Assembly: GCF_936270145.1 (NCBI RefSeq)
Contig: NZ_OW370537.1
Coordinates: forward strand, 930,001 to 994,000
Direction: 5' to 3'
Length of the DNA stretch: 64,000 nt
Source: Wolbachia endosymbiont of Oedothorax gibbosus
Lineage (GTDB): Bacteria > Pseudomonadota > Alphaproteobacteria > Rickettsiales > Anaplasmataceae
Shown here: positions 1 through 8,234 of the stretch, piece by piece
How the letters are laid out: every line of letters begins with the position of its first letter
Position numbering within the stretch: the first letter of the stretch is position 1
Translations under genes and position numbers: made by a program
The notes under the pieces: generated by a model
Seen by the model: the letters and a program-made list of their open reading frames with translations, nothing else
What the model was told of the DNA's origin: nothing
Database searches by the model: none

Positions 1-141
1 TACCTAAAAGACAGACTTGAGCTTGAGCATTCAAGGCACAGGTCTCCAATAAATTTCTTGGTGCACGTCTTTTCCACATTAGTTTCATATTCCATGAAGC
101 CTAAAAAGCCCTGTATTTCTAGATTTTACTATATTGATTAA
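1..141 (+). CDS. IS982-family transposase, C-terminal fragment (partial at window edge)
   Basis: Codons from position 1 read Y-L-K-D-R-L-E-L-E-H and continue to the stop at 139-141. This matches the last 46 residues of the 290-residue transposases at 50540-51412 and 53023-53895. The visible part holds the region after the final catalytic glutamate. The 5' part is outside the window, so whether this copy is intact cannot be judged. Confidence 0.88.
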   Translation, partial: YLKDRLELEHSRHRSPINFLVHVFSTLVSYSMKPKKPCISRFYYID

Positions 142-155
142 TCCGCAACTGGGGT
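1..155 (+). mobile_element. IS982-family element, 3' end only (cut by window edge)
   Basis: Right end of an IS982-type element matching the complete copies at 50451-51426 and 53009-53984. The terminal inverted repeat ends in AATCCGCAACTGGGGT at 140-155. Positions 1-141 encode the last 46 residues of its transposase, in frame 1, followed by TAA. The left part lies outside the window. To the right the element abuts a phage-like reading frame that loses its own C-terminus at the junction, so the IS probably inserted into that gene. Confidence 0.9.
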
Positions 156-334
156 CAAAAGTTCAAAAAAGTTTCAAATCTAAATCGTTCAAAATTATTT
201 TTAAGTTCATCTTCTCTTTCACTCATATCTTCATCTATCTTTTCTATGGCTCTGCGAATACGTACTACATCTTCTACTGCAATGTTTCCTGGATGCGGCA
301 AAGGATATCCTCTTTTAGTTTGATCAAAAGTCAT
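155..334 (-). CDS. Truncated phage tail-fibre-associated small protein
   Basis: An ATG at 334 opens a 59-codon frame beginning MTFDQTKRGYPLPHPGN and continuing IAVEDVVRIRRAIEKIDED. The TGA stop uses the last base of the IS982 terminal repeat, so the natural C-terminus has been lost. The PLPHP...EDVVRIR...A pattern resembles small proteins that follow DUF4815-type tail proteins in some phages. That is a recalled similarity, not a search result. It lies 7 bp downstream of the tail-protein gene on the same strand, as expected for a phage structural operon. Probably non-functional. Confidence 0.5.
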   Translation of the reverse strand: MTFDQTKRGYPLPHPGNIAVEDVVRIRRAIEKIDEDMSEREDELKNNFERFRFETFLNF

Positions 335-341
335 TTAAATT

Positions 342-1520
342 TTATGTTACTATTACTCTGAGATTTTTGACTTTAGGACGATAAACAACCGTACCACTAA
401 GCACTAATTTCACCCTGGTCTCATTGGCATTAAAATTTGATAGCACGTGAGTTCTTTCCACCCAGTTGTCTCCGATTGGTTTTCCCGTTGTTAAATTAAC
501 TAACCGCCATTCTCCCACGCTTTTTTGCACATACGCTTTAACGTCTGCAGTACCAGGTATCAGCGCATCATATGTTATGGTAATTTTAGTGTTAGCCCCC
601 GCGGTAATGCTCCTCGTGACATAATCTCCTTCTTCCCCTATATTTCCCAGAACTAGCTGTAACCCAGGATATAGCACTGGACTTTTTTCTTGCCCTCCTT
701 TTAGGCTTGCTTTTACCGTTAGCTCTCCAGATAATCTTTCACGCAGTGCAAGCGGCAAATTATCAGACAGAAAGTTTTCTCTTCCCTCTTCATCTGTTAA
801 AACAAATTCCACATTGGTATCAAATGCTACTTTTTCGACGTTCGTCAAAACAATTAAATCTGAAGTATTGTTTGCTGTAACTTTGCCCAGATCAACAACG
901 TGAGAATTTTCGCTAAATTTTGCAGCTAGTAGTCGAAACGTTAAATCTAAATTTTGATGTGGTGTCCAAGTACTTGCATTGCTCGATGACAGTAATACTC
1001 CTACTTGATATGGTTGACTGGTTACCCAACGGCTGTTTACTGCATCATATTTGCCAAGTTCTGCTACTTTGACCGCATTTTCCCCGTCATCGGTAAGTAA
1101 AACTATCGCATATTCCTGCCCTGCATGACAAAACACTGGTGACCAAGTTATACGTGTTGCTGTGCCATCTATCTTTACATCTTTTGGCTCAATATAGCTT
1201 TCAGCAATGACAGTCTGAGATGGTATTCCCACTGCTGTTTCTCTGATCTGCACAACAACACGTTTTTTGCCTTTATTTACAAACCATAACTCTACACCTC
1301 CTATATGTCTACTCTCATCCAAGGTAAATGTCTGTGCTAAAGGATCAACACGTTTGCTGGAAAAAACTCTTCTTCTCTCTTCTATAGTAATAGTTTTTTT
1401 ACCAGTATAAGTTGTTTCTCCATAGCTTCCTTTATCCCCATAAAACTGTACTAATTTAGTACCTGCTGGAATATTTGCCGGTATCTTTATTTTTCCACTT
1501 ATTCGTCCTTGATTTTCCAC
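342..1520 (-). CDS. Phage tail protein, DUF4815-like C-terminal part
   Basis: 392 residues starting at GTG with a GAGGG ribosome-binding site about 8 bases upstream. It contains RVDPLAQTFTL near residue 57 and WVTSQPYQVGVLLSSSNAST near residue 165, stretches I recall as characteristic of DUF4815-type phage tail/baseplate-associated proteins. The rest is beta-rich and immunoglobulin-like in composition, with no membrane segment. It sits directly after another phage-like frame ending at 1533, with an A8 run between them. In relatives the two may be one protein, which would make this a broken gene. Role by context: virion tail structure of a WO-like prophage remnant. Confidence 0.6.
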   Translation of the reverse strand: MENQGRISGKIKIPANIPAGTKLVQFYGDKGSYGETTYTGKKTITIEERRRVFSSKRVDPLAQTFTLDESRHIGGVELWFVNKGKKRVVVQIRETAVGIPSQTVIAESYIEPKDVKIDGTATRITWSPVFCHAGQEYAIVLLTDDGENAVKVAELGKYDAVNSRWVTSQPYQVGVLLSSSNASTWTPHQNLDLTFRLLAAKFSENSHVVDLGKVTANNTSDLIVLTNVEKVAFDTNVEFVLTDEEGRENFLSDNLPLALRERLSGELTVKASLKGGQEKSPVLYPGLQLVLGNIGEEGDYVTRSITAGANTKITITYDALIPGTADVKAYVQKSVGEWRLVNLTTGKPIGDNWVERTHVLSNFNANETRVKLVLSGTVVYRPKVKNLRVIVT

Positions 1521-1532
1521 TTTTTTTTCCCT

Positions 1533-2134
1533 CTATGCCACGGGTTGAATGCTGATGCCATCGAATTTTATTTCTTTAAGTTTCTCACTAGGCTCAAAAC
1601 CTTCAATCTCAAAATCTTGTACTGCTTCTCTCATAAATTCAGCTTCATATGAATTACTTGACAATAGCTCTGTTGTTTCTCTAGTATTAAATTCTCTTGT
1701 TACTGGACTTGACCAATTGGTCTTTATCTCGGTCCAGTGATCGGTGTTTTTGTTCATGGTAACTTTTGCCGGTATAGGATCAAATGCCTGATATGGATTG
1801 ATCTTTACCTCACCAGTCTGTAAAAGCTGCTCCAGTACTGGCTCAAGTTCATACGGCAATAAATAAGATTCTTTACCTCTTTCAACATCAATAATTTCCA
1901 CGTCTATTGGTAAAATTAGTTCCTTATTTACTATTGCTGCAGTTTGGGAAATACCCTGATCACGCATATCATCATCAAAGAACGGATCAACAAATACTCC
2001 TTTTTTCGTGGTTGGCTCTCTTGAATTTGCATCACTGCGTAGACGCTCCTCTGCAACTAGCGCATAAAGATCTCTTATTCCTTTTTTCATTGCTTCGAGT
2101 TCATTCATCGGTACTACATGGATAGCATTATTCA
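1533..2134 (-). pseudogene. Phage tail protein, upstream fragment cut by IS630
   Basis: About 200 residues in frame from the IS630 junction (2134) to a TAG at 1533. The nominal start codon and the first residues lie inside the IS terminal repeat, so the real N-terminus has been removed. The sequence includes ELEAMKKGIRDLYALVAEE, an N-terminal helix, and VFVDPFFDDDMRDQGIS near residue 52, which looks like a phage structural protein of the DUF4815 group. The next frame (342-1520) starts 12 bases downstream after an A8 tract, so the pair may be halves of one tail protein. The sequence expected upstream is not found on the other side of the IS. Confidence 0.5.
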
Positions 2135-2143
2135 TACCAACCC

Positions 2144-2677
2144 TCATAAATAACTAGACAAATAATTCACAGAGCAAATGGTTTTGATCGAACTTTCCGT
2201 AATATCTCGAATAAATTCAGATACAGCATTTTCAAGTAATTTAATAGAGTCATACATCTTGTTCTTTATTATATTTTCCTTTAAATGTTGCCAAAATCTT
2301 TCCACAGGATTGAGCTCAGGCGAGTACGGCGGCAAATAAATTATGGTGATATTTTCAGGAGTTTTTAAACCTTTAGACCTATGCCAACTTGCGCAATCCA
2401 TGATAAGAAAAGCTTCTCTAGTCCCCAAATCTTTCGACATCTGCTCCAAAAATATGTTCATGCAATCTGTGTTTACATGTGGAGCAAGTAGGCTAATATC
2501 CTCTCCATTCCTGGGATTTACAGCGCTGTAAAGATAGAAGTTTTCTCTTCCGATTTTTACTTTAACTTGTGTTCTTGAGCCCTTTTTAAACCATCCATGT
2601 CCAACTTTTGAGTGCGTTCCAAATCTCGATTCATCGAAAAAAAACCTCCTTTTTCCGGTTCTTTTCCACAATTTCAT
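2144..2677 (-). CDS. IS630 transposase orfB (DDE catalytic half), copy 1
   Basis: 177 residues holding the DDE_3-type RNase H fold: FFFDESRFGTH (first D), FLIMDCASWHRSK (second D) and YLPPYSPELNPVERFWQHLK (final E). The complete triad suggests a working enzyme if joined to orfA by frameshifting. It overlaps orfA by 47 bases. The C-terminus finishes a few bases inside the left terminal repeat. Confidence 0.87.
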   Translation of the reverse strand: MKLWKRTGKRRFFFDESRFGTHSKVGHGWFKKGSRTQVKVKIGRENFYLYSAVNPRNGEDISLLAPHVNTDCMNIFLEQMSKDLGTREAFLIMDCASWHRSKGLKTPENITIIYLPPYSPELNPVERFWQHLKENIIKNKMYDSIKLLENAVSEFIRDITESSIKTICSVNYLSSYL

Positions 2678-3155
2678 TGAGATTTTTTTTGAACTCCTCT
2701 TGTTTGTTTTTGTCTTGTTTATAATGTGCTGGACGAGGTGTGATATATGTAAATCCTAGCTTCTTCATAAGCCTTCTCGCCGTTGACTCACTTACTTTGA
2801 TAGCTAACATTCCTTCAACTATACCTTGCAATTTTTTAGCAGTCAGATTTGCCCCATCTTCTTCTATTACCTCTCTTATTTTTTCCTTCTTCTCCTCGTT
2901 CAGTTTTGGTTTAGGTCCTCGCCCTGGCTGTATTGCAAACCCAATAACACCTTTTTCTTTAAATCTTGCAATCCATTTCATTAATGTCGTTCTCGTAATT
3001 CTATATATTTTAGCAACTTTTGAGATACCATACTCCTTTGCTGATATTATTGCTTGTAACCTTCTTCCTATCTCTCCTCTTATTCCATATTTTTTTAATT
3101 CTAACTTGCATTGATTATATAGTTCTTCTCCTATTGCTTTACTTTTTCCTGCCAT
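2631..3155 (-). CDS. IS630 transposase orfA (HTH half), copy 1
   Basis: 174 residues. An N-terminal helix-turn-helix of the IS630/Tc1 type is visible (KEYGISKVAKIYRITRTTLM, about residues 39-58), followed by a lysine-rich linker (GRGPKPKLNEEKKEKIREV) and a second winged region. It ends after running through a T8 slippery run shared with orfB. A ribosomal frameshift near 2640-2650 would join it to orfB, giving one transposase of about 330 residues. The same split in three other copies argues for a programmed shift rather than decay. Confidence 0.85.
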   Translation of the reverse strand: MAGKSKAIGEELYNQCKLELKKYGIRGEIGRRLQAIISAKEYGISKVAKIYRITRTTLMKWIARFKEKGVIGFAIQPGRGPKPKLNEEKKEKIREVIEEDGANLTAKKLQGIVEGMLAIKVSESTARRLMKKLGFTYITPRPAHYKQDKNKQEEFKKNLNEIVEKNRKKEVFFR

Positions 3156-3232
3156 AAACTACATATTTATTCTTTCTAGCCTCAATTATTTGTAGTTTTT
3201 ACTATTTGTCTATCTATTAGTGGAGATTGGTA

Positions 3233-3746
3233 TAAATACGCTGTTTTCCAGGACTTTCATCCCTCTTGACTCTGTCAATTTGATCACACTCCCTATTTTG
3301 CTCGAAAACATCCAACACCAGCCGAGTTTACCTTTATTATAGTGGCTGGTTTCATCAATATGTAAAACTTCACTTTTGCTTACCTCTTGCTCAACTTGCT
3401 CGTATGCCTCTTTGCATTTTTCCGCAACTCTAGCTTCGCTATTTGATATGCTACCAACGCTAATATTCAAGTTAAAAATGTCATTTATAATGTTTGCTAC
3501 TTCTCTCTTTGAGTTTTTGTAAAATCCGCTCAATGCTGCAATTACCGACTTAACCCTTGGGCCAAATGTATCTGCAGTAATGCCTTCTGGCAGCTTGCTA
3601 CTCCTTCTTTTTCCACATTTTCTGCAACGTCCATGTTCCAATTGATACTCAACTACATACGGCTTTATTTCAGGAAAATCGACTTTCTGGTGGATATATG
3701 GCTCTTTTGATATTGCAATTTCCCCTCCACACTTGCAAGCACCTAA
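3233..3746 (-). pseudogene. IS66-family transposase, central fragment
   Basis: About 171 residues of an IS66 TnpC-type transposase. It begins in the cysteine cluster (ACKCGG, then GRCRKCGKRR), a zinc-finger-like region, and reaches the first catalytic aspartate in LHIDETSHYNKGKLGW. It is cut on the right by IS630 copy 2 and on the left by IS630 copy 1. Removing copy 2 with one TAA duplicate joins it in frame to the N-terminal fragment at 6379-6702 (reading V-E-L-L-G-A-C-K-C). The C-terminal half is absent from this window. Confidence 0.85.
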
Positions 3747-3755
3747 TACCAACCC

Positions 3756-4289
3756 TCATAAATAACTAGACAAATAATTCACAGAGCAAATGGTTTTGAT
3801 CGAACTTTCCGTAATATCTCGAATAAATTCAGATACAGCATTTTCAAGTAATTTAATAGAGTCATACATCTTGTTCTTTATTATATTTTCCTTTAAATGT
3901 TGCCAAAATCTTTCCACAGGATTGAGCTCAGGCGAGTACGGCGGCAAATAAATTATGGTGATATTTTCAGGAGTTTTTAAACCTTTAGACCTATGCCAAC
4001 TTGCGCAATCCATGATAAGAAAAGCTTCTCTAGTCCCCAAATCTTTCGACATCTGCTCCAAAAATATGTTCATGCAATCTGTGTTTACATGTGGAGCAAG
4101 TAGGCTAATATCCTCTCCATTCCTGGGATTTACAGCGCTGTAAAGATAGAAGTTTTCTCTTCCGATTTTTACTTTAACTTGTGTTCTTGAGCCCTTTTTA
4201 AACCATCCATGTCCAACTTTTGAGTGCGTTCCAAATCTCGATTCATCGAAAAAAAACCTCCTTTTTCCGGTTCTTTTCCACAATTTCAT
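3756..4289 (-). CDS. IS630 transposase orfB (DDE half), copy 2
   Basis: 177 residues identical to orfB of the other three copies, with the DES, DCASWH and NPVERFW catalytic blocks intact. Its partner orfA is split by the Tn5-like insertion, so a full frameshift product cannot be made from this copy. Confidence 0.85.
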   Translation of the reverse strand: MKLWKRTGKRRFFFDESRFGTHSKVGHGWFKKGSRTQVKVKIGRENFYLYSAVNPRNGEDISLLAPHVNTDCMNIFLEQMSKDLGTREAFLIMDCASWHRSKGLKTPENITIIYLPPYSPELNPVERFWQHLKENIIKNKMYDSIKLLENAVSEFIRDITESSIKTICSVNYLSSYL

Positions 4290-4552
4290 TGAGATTTTTT
4301 TTGAACTCCTCTTGTTTGTTTTTGTCTTGTTTATAATGTGCTGGACGAGGTGTGATATATGTAAATCCTAGCTTCTTCATAAGCCTTCTCGCCGTTGACT
4401 CACTTACTTTGATAGCTAACATTCCTTCAACTATACCTTGCAATTTTTTAGCAGTCAGATTTGCCCCATCTTCTTCTATTACCTCTCTTATTTTTTCCTT
4501 CTTCTCCTCGTTCAGTTTTGGTTTAGGTCCTCGCCCTGGCTGTATTGCAAAC
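4243..4552 (-). pseudogene. IS630 orfA, C-terminal part (copy 2, split)
   Basis: Roughly the last 100 codons of orfA, from IQPGRGPKPKLNEEKK onward, cut at 4552 by insertion of the Tn5-like element. The matching N-terminal part is at 6078-6301. The 9-bp ATTGCAAAC target duplication is present at both edges (4544-4552 and 6078-6086). Confidence 0.85.
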
Positions 4553-6077
4553 CTTACTATTACCCACAAATATAGATGTACTTATGAATAAAGTATTACA
4601 ATATTAGAGTTTGCAAATATTGATGGTATAAAAATGGCAAACGAGAGTAATGAGTGGGCTAAAAATGAATTTGGAGATGCTTCACTTGGAGATAAAAGAT
4701 TGACCGAAAGATTAGTGAATATTGCTAATAGTGTGATAGGTTCACCTGAAAGCTCAATTAATGAGGCATGCGGAAGTTGGTCAGAAGCAAAAGCTGCATA
4801 TCGTTTTTTTCAAAATGAGAACGTAAAAGAAGTTGATATTCTAGCTTCACACATTGATAAAACAGTTGAAAGAACAAAAGCTCATAAAAGAGTCCTTGTA
4901 ATTCAAGATACAACTTATATTTCATACTCAAGTCATAAAAAAACAAGCGGATTGGGAAGTATTGCTGGGAAAGGAGGTAAAGGTACAGTAATGCATACAG
5001 CCCTTGCTGTTAGTACGGAAGGTTTGGTACTAGGAATATTGGATCAAAAGATTTACTCGAGGCCACCAATTTCTGAAGAAGAAAAAAGACTAAAGAGTCA
5101 TCGTAGTAACGTTCATATTGAGGATAAAGAAAGTATGAAATGGCTAGAAAGCTTAAAGAAAACAAATAATATTATAGATCAGACCCAAACAGAGGTTATA
5201 ACTGTATGTGACAGAGAAGCAGATATACATGATTTTTTTGAACTTGCACATAATCTTAACTCAGCAATTTTAGTAAGAGCTCGTCACAACAGAAATGTAA
5301 ATAAAAAATTTATGTATACCAGGAATAAGCAAAAATTATGGTCATTTATCCAAGGTCTTCCTTGCACTGGAAAAGTAGAAGTTGAAATCCCTGCTAGAGA
5401 TGATAAGCAAAAAAGGACAGCATTTCTAGAAATTAGATTCGGAAAATTTATGATGAGTCCACATGAAAGCCACATAAAATGTAAAGAAGGTCACATAAAA
5501 TATAAACCAGCAGCATTATTCAGTCTACAACTTTACGCAATTCATGTTGTTGAAAGAAATTCTCCTCCAGGAGCAAGTCCGCTAGAGTGGATGCTTTTAA
5601 CAAATCTTTCGGTCAGTACTTTTGAAGAAGCTGTTGAAAAAATTAGTTGGTATTGTTTGAGATGGAAAATAGAGATATTGCATAAGATTTTAAAATCTGG
5701 TCTCAAAGTTGAGGAATGTAGACTTGGAACAGCAGAAAGATTAATGAGGTATTTAACAGTCATGAGCATTATTGCTTGGAGAATTTTCTTTATTACATCA
5801 ATTGCAAGAACTAACCCAACATTACCATGTACTGGCTTATTAGCTGAGGAAGAATGGAAAGTTTTATATGTTAAAATACACAGAAAACCATGTCCAAGTA
5901 TAGCCCCTACTATAAAAGAAGCCGTTTCGTGGATTGCTCAACTTGGAGGTCATTTAGCAAGAAAAAGCGACCCAAAACCAGGACCAATTACTCTTTGGAA
6001 AGGGTGGAGACGTCTCTTTGATCTAGCAGAAGGATGGAGACTTGCTCATGAACCACATATTTGTGGGTAATAGTAAG
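4553..6077 (+). mobile_element. Tn5/IS50-like element of the IS4 superfamily, complete
   Basis: 1525 bp bounded by perfect ~21-bp inverted repeats (CTTACTATTACCCACAAATA at the left, complemented at the right end) and by a 9-bp target duplication ATTGCAAAC. Nine-base duplications are characteristic of IS50-type IS4 elements. It carries one intact transposase gene and is inserted into orfA of IS630 copy 2, so it is the youngest layer of a three-level nest. Confidence 0.92.
4634..6070 (+). CDS. IS4-family (Tn5/IS50 group) transposase
   Basis: 478 residues, about the length of Tn5 transposase (476). The N-terminus WAKNEFGDASLGDKRLTERL matches the Tn5 DNA-binding region (WAKSVFSSAALGDPRRTARL as recalled). 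Catalytic blocks are visible: VIQDTTYISYS (first D, ~residue 96), TVCDREADIHD (second D, ~190) and ISWYCLRWKIEILHKILKSG, which carries the Y-(2)-R-(3)-E-(6)-K signature (~335-355). The C-terminal region aligns with Tn5 through ARLGG-like and WGALWEGW-like blocks. It appears intact and is the only gene of the element. Confidence 0.93.
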   Translation: MANESNEWAKNEFGDASLGDKRLTERLVNIANSVIGSPESSINEACGSWSEAKAAYRFFQNENVKEVDILASHIDKTVERTKAHKRVLVIQDTTYISYSSHKKTSGLGSIAGKGGKGTVMHTALAVSTEGLVLGILDQKIYSRPPISEEEKRLKSHRSNVHIEDKESMKWLESLKKTNNIIDQTQTEVITVCDREADIHDFFELAHNLNSAILVRARHNRNVNKKFMYTRNKQKLWSFIQGLPCTGKVEVEIPARDDKQKRTAFLEIRFGKFMMSPHESHIKCKEGHIKYKPAALFSLQLYAIHVVERNSPPGASPLEWMLLTNLSVSTFEEAVEKISWYCLRWKIEILHKILKSGLKVEECRLGTAERLMRYLTVMSIIAWRIFFITSIARTNPTLPCTGLLAEEEWKVLYVKIHRKPCPSIAPTIKEAVSWIAQLGGHLARKSDPKPGPITLWKGWRRLFDLAEGWRLAHEPHICG

Positions 6078-6301
6078 ATTGCAAACCCAATAACACCTTT
6101 TTCTTTAAATCTTGCAATCCATTTCATTAATGTCGTTCTCGTAATTCTATATATTTTAGCAACTTTTGAGATACCATACTCCTTTGCTGATATTATTGCT
6201 TGTAACCTTCTTCCTATCTCTCCTCTTATTCCATATTTTTTTAATTCTAACTTGCATTGATTATATAGTTCTTCTCCTATTGCTTTACTTTTTCCTGCCA
6301 T
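6078..6301 (-). pseudogene. IS630 orfA, N-terminal part (copy 2, split)
   Basis: Starts at the ATG at 6301 (MAGKSKAIGEELYNQCKLEL) and runs in frame to the Tn5-like insertion. Translation past the junction reads about 20 unrelated codons into the IS end. It contains the complete helix-turn-helix. The rest of orfA is at 4243-4552. Confidence 0.85.
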
Positions 6302-6378
6302 AAACTACATATTTATTCTTTCTAGCCTCAATTATTTGTAGTTTTTACTATTTGTCTATCTATTAGTGGAGATTGGTA

Positions 6379-6702
6379 TAACAACTCTACTTTTACTACT
6401 TCATCTGCTTCCGCTCTTGCACGATAATTTCCTTCATGCCCAACCTGTGCTCCTATTTTTCTCTCACTTTTAGGCCTATTTTCCCTGATCTTATATAATT
6501 CTTTGGAGCTCGGTATCGATGAATTTTTTGAATTTAAACCGAGCCTTTCTTTCAATTCAGCATTTTCGATCCTTAGTGCCTTATTCTCAGCCCTCAAATT
6601 TTCGTTTTCTATCTCCAACCCCTTTATTTCTGCTTTTAACTGCTCTATTTCTATTTTTAAGCTTTCACAGAGCTTTAGTAGGCTCGCTAGTAGATCAGAC
6701 AT
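6379..6702 (-). pseudogene. IS66-family transposase, N-terminal fragment
   Basis: Starts at MSDLLASLLKLCESLKIEIE (an in-frame ATG six codons further upstream also exists). It has a strong leucine-zipper/coiled-coil region (IENENLRAENKALRIENAEL, ~residues 30-50) and the IS66 motif SKNSSIPSSKE (~55-65). It is cut at 6379 by IS630 copy 2 and continues in frame at 3746. The upstream 6703-6781 segment probably contains the IS66 5' region, but no terminal repeat is recognisable. Confidence 0.85.
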
Positions 6703-6781
6703 ATTCACCACACATAACACTTGTGATATTATATTTTTGACATTCCTTGTCTACAACTTATTTTACCACTCCGCTGAACGG

Positions 6782-6943
6782 ATACGACTTTTTTTGCTAT
6801 AAATTTACCATGAGTTTTTCTAATTACTCCCAAGTGAATTAATATTAATTTGGTATAAAATGCTACTAAGAACTTAAACAATATACCCATTTCCAGCAAC
6901 CAAAAACCGCCGTACGTGAGAAGAATTTTTCTTGGAATTGGTA
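6782..6943 (+). repeat. Dispersed ~155-bp repeat, copy R1 (bioA side)
   Basis: Shares an ordered series of blocks with 12331-12495 and 20462-20624 in the same orientation: TATAAATTTACCATGA, TTAATTTGGTATA, AACTTAAACAATATA, CCAGCAACCAAAAACCG, GTGAGAAGAATTTTTCTTGG and AATTGGT. Similarity is clear by eye but diverged. It begins near the end of the IS66 remnant and stops just after bioA. The AAGAATTTTTCTT core can form a small hairpin that might double as a terminator for the biotin operon. Confidence 0.6.
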
Positions 6944-6953
6944 GGTAAAGTCA

Positions 6954-8234
6954 CTATGAAAAAATCCTGAGAATATTTCTGATTTTGTTATAAGCTTCTT
7001 CAAGCTCAAAAGTGCTTGTTGAATAAGGTGGTAGTAAATAAACTGAATTGCCAAGAGGTCTAATTAAAAGTCCTTGCTCTAAAAATTTTATCTTTAGTGT
7101 TTGTGCATCATGAACATCAAAAGCTGCTATTGTACCAGTCACACGTGTATGCTCGATGTTCTTACAAGCTTCAGACAAATTTACTAATTCCTTTTTGTGT
7201 ATACCATGAATCCTCTTAATTGACTCCATGGTATCGTGCTTAACTAATAAGTCTAAAGAAGCAATTGCGGCTGTACAACCTAAAGGATTGGCAGTGTAGG
7301 AGTGACCATGAGCGAATGTTTTGGTAAGATGTTCGCTTAAAAATGCTGCGTACACTTCTTCTGTAGTAACTGTGAGAGCAAGTGGAAGAAAACCTCCAGT
7401 TAGCCCTTTAGAGATACATAAAAAATCAGGTATAATTTGAGTTTGTTCAAAAGCAAAGTAAGTACCAGTACGGCCAAAACCGGTCATAACTTCATCACAA
7501 ATTATCAAAATTCCATGCTGGCGTACTAAATTGACAACTTTTTTAACAAACTCTGGACGGCACATCCTCATGCCACTTGCTCCTTGCACCAAAGGCTCTA
7601 AAATTAATGCAGCAATTTTACGAGAACCAGCACGTAAGTGACCCTCTAGTACTTTAAGAGAATGTTTCTCTTTATTTTCTATTTCTTCATCTTCATCCCA
7701 GGTTTCTGGAAAAGGTACTGTTAAAACAGAAAACAATAGATTTGAAAATGCATCATGAAAACCAGACTTAGCACCTACGCTCATTGCACCAAACGTATCT
7801 CCATGATATCCTCCTGCAAAACTTAAGAAAGTAGTTTTTTCACGGTTACCCTGGTTCCACCAGTATTGGTAAGCCATTTTTAGTGCTACTTCAACAGCAG
7901 TAGAGCCATTGTCTGAGAAGAAAAATCTGGACAATTTATCTGGTAATAAAGTTCGCAACTTTTCGCAAAGCGTTACTGCAGGCTCGTGGGTAAATCCTGC
8001 AAAAATTACATGTTCCAAAGTCATGCTTTGCTCATATATAGCCTTGGCGATCTTGGGATGAGCATGGCCATGGAGATTTACCCACCAGCTAGAAATCAGA
8101 TCCAGATATGGTTTGCTATTTTCATCATAAAGATATGATCCACAAGCTTTCTTAATTGCAATTGGAAGTTTGGCTACTTTCTCTTGCGTAAAAGGATGCC
8201 ATATGATTTTTCTGTCACGTTCGCTTAGATTCAT
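6954..8234 (-). CDS. bioA: Adenosylmethionine-8-amino-7-oxononanoate aminotransferase
   Basis: 426 residues, the usual BioA length. It converts KAPA to DAPA, with SAM as amino donor and PLP as cofactor, in the cytoplasm. Visible: HPFTQ (~13-17), ISSWWVNLHGHAHP (~47-60), the PLP-phosphate region DNGSTAVEVALK (~108-119), GGYHGDTFGAMS (~141-152), LICDEVMTGFGRTG with Asp247, and the Schiff-base lysine Lys276 in CISKGLTGG. It is the last gene of the minus-strand bio operon, its start overlapping the bioD stop by 4 bp. All catalytic residues expected for the family are present, so it looks functional. Confidence 0.96.
   Translation of the reverse strand: MNLSERDRKIIWHPFTQEKVAKLPIAIKKACGSYLYDENSKPYLDLISSWWVNLHGHAHPKIAKAIYEQSMTLEHVIFAGFTHEPAVTLCEKLRTLLPDKLSRFFFSDNGSTAVEVALKMAYQYWWNQGNREKTTFLSFAGGYHGDTFGAMSVGAKSGFHDAFSNLLFSVLTVPFPETWDEDEEIENKEKHSLKVLEGHLRAGSRKIAALILEPLVQGASGMRMCRPEFVKKVVNLVRQHGILIICDEVMTGFGRTGTYFAFEQTQIIPDFLCISKGLTGGFLPLALTVTTEEVYAAFLSEHLTKTFAHGHSYTANPLGCTAAIASLDLLVKHDTMESIKRIHGIHKKELVNLSEACKNIEHTRVTGTIAAFDVHDAQTLKIKFLEQGLLIRPLGNSVYLLPPYSTSTFELEEAYNKIRNILRIFS

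Larger units (their letters stand above)
2135..3232 (-). mobile_element. IS630-family element, copy 1 (intact, chimeric flanks)
   Basis: 1098 bp with imperfect ~25-bp inverted repeats: TACCAACCCTCATAAATAAC at the left, and TACCAATCTCCACTAATAGA read inward from the right. It carries overlapping orfA and orfB identical to those of copies 3 and 4. The flanking trinucleotides differ (TCA left, TAA right). The left flank is a phage gene and the right flank an IS66 transposase, so the two sides were not originally adjacent. This points to recombination or deletion after insertion. Confidence 0.9.
3747..6378 (-). mobile_element. IS630-family element, copy 2, interrupted by a Tn5-like IS
   Basis: Same terminal repeats as copy 1, spread over 2632 bp because a 1525-bp IS50-type element plus its 9-bp duplication sits in orfA. 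It lies inside an IS66 transposase gene. The flanks read CCTAA before and TAACAAC after, consistent with a 3-bp TAA target duplication. Removing the element restores the IS66 reading frame. orfA is broken, so this copy is presumably inactive unless a transposase acts in trans. Confidence 0.9.

Noticed and set aside
2740-3114. 124-codon plus-strand open frames repeated in each IS630
   Set aside because: Antisense shadow of orfA; recurs only because the IS is repeated.
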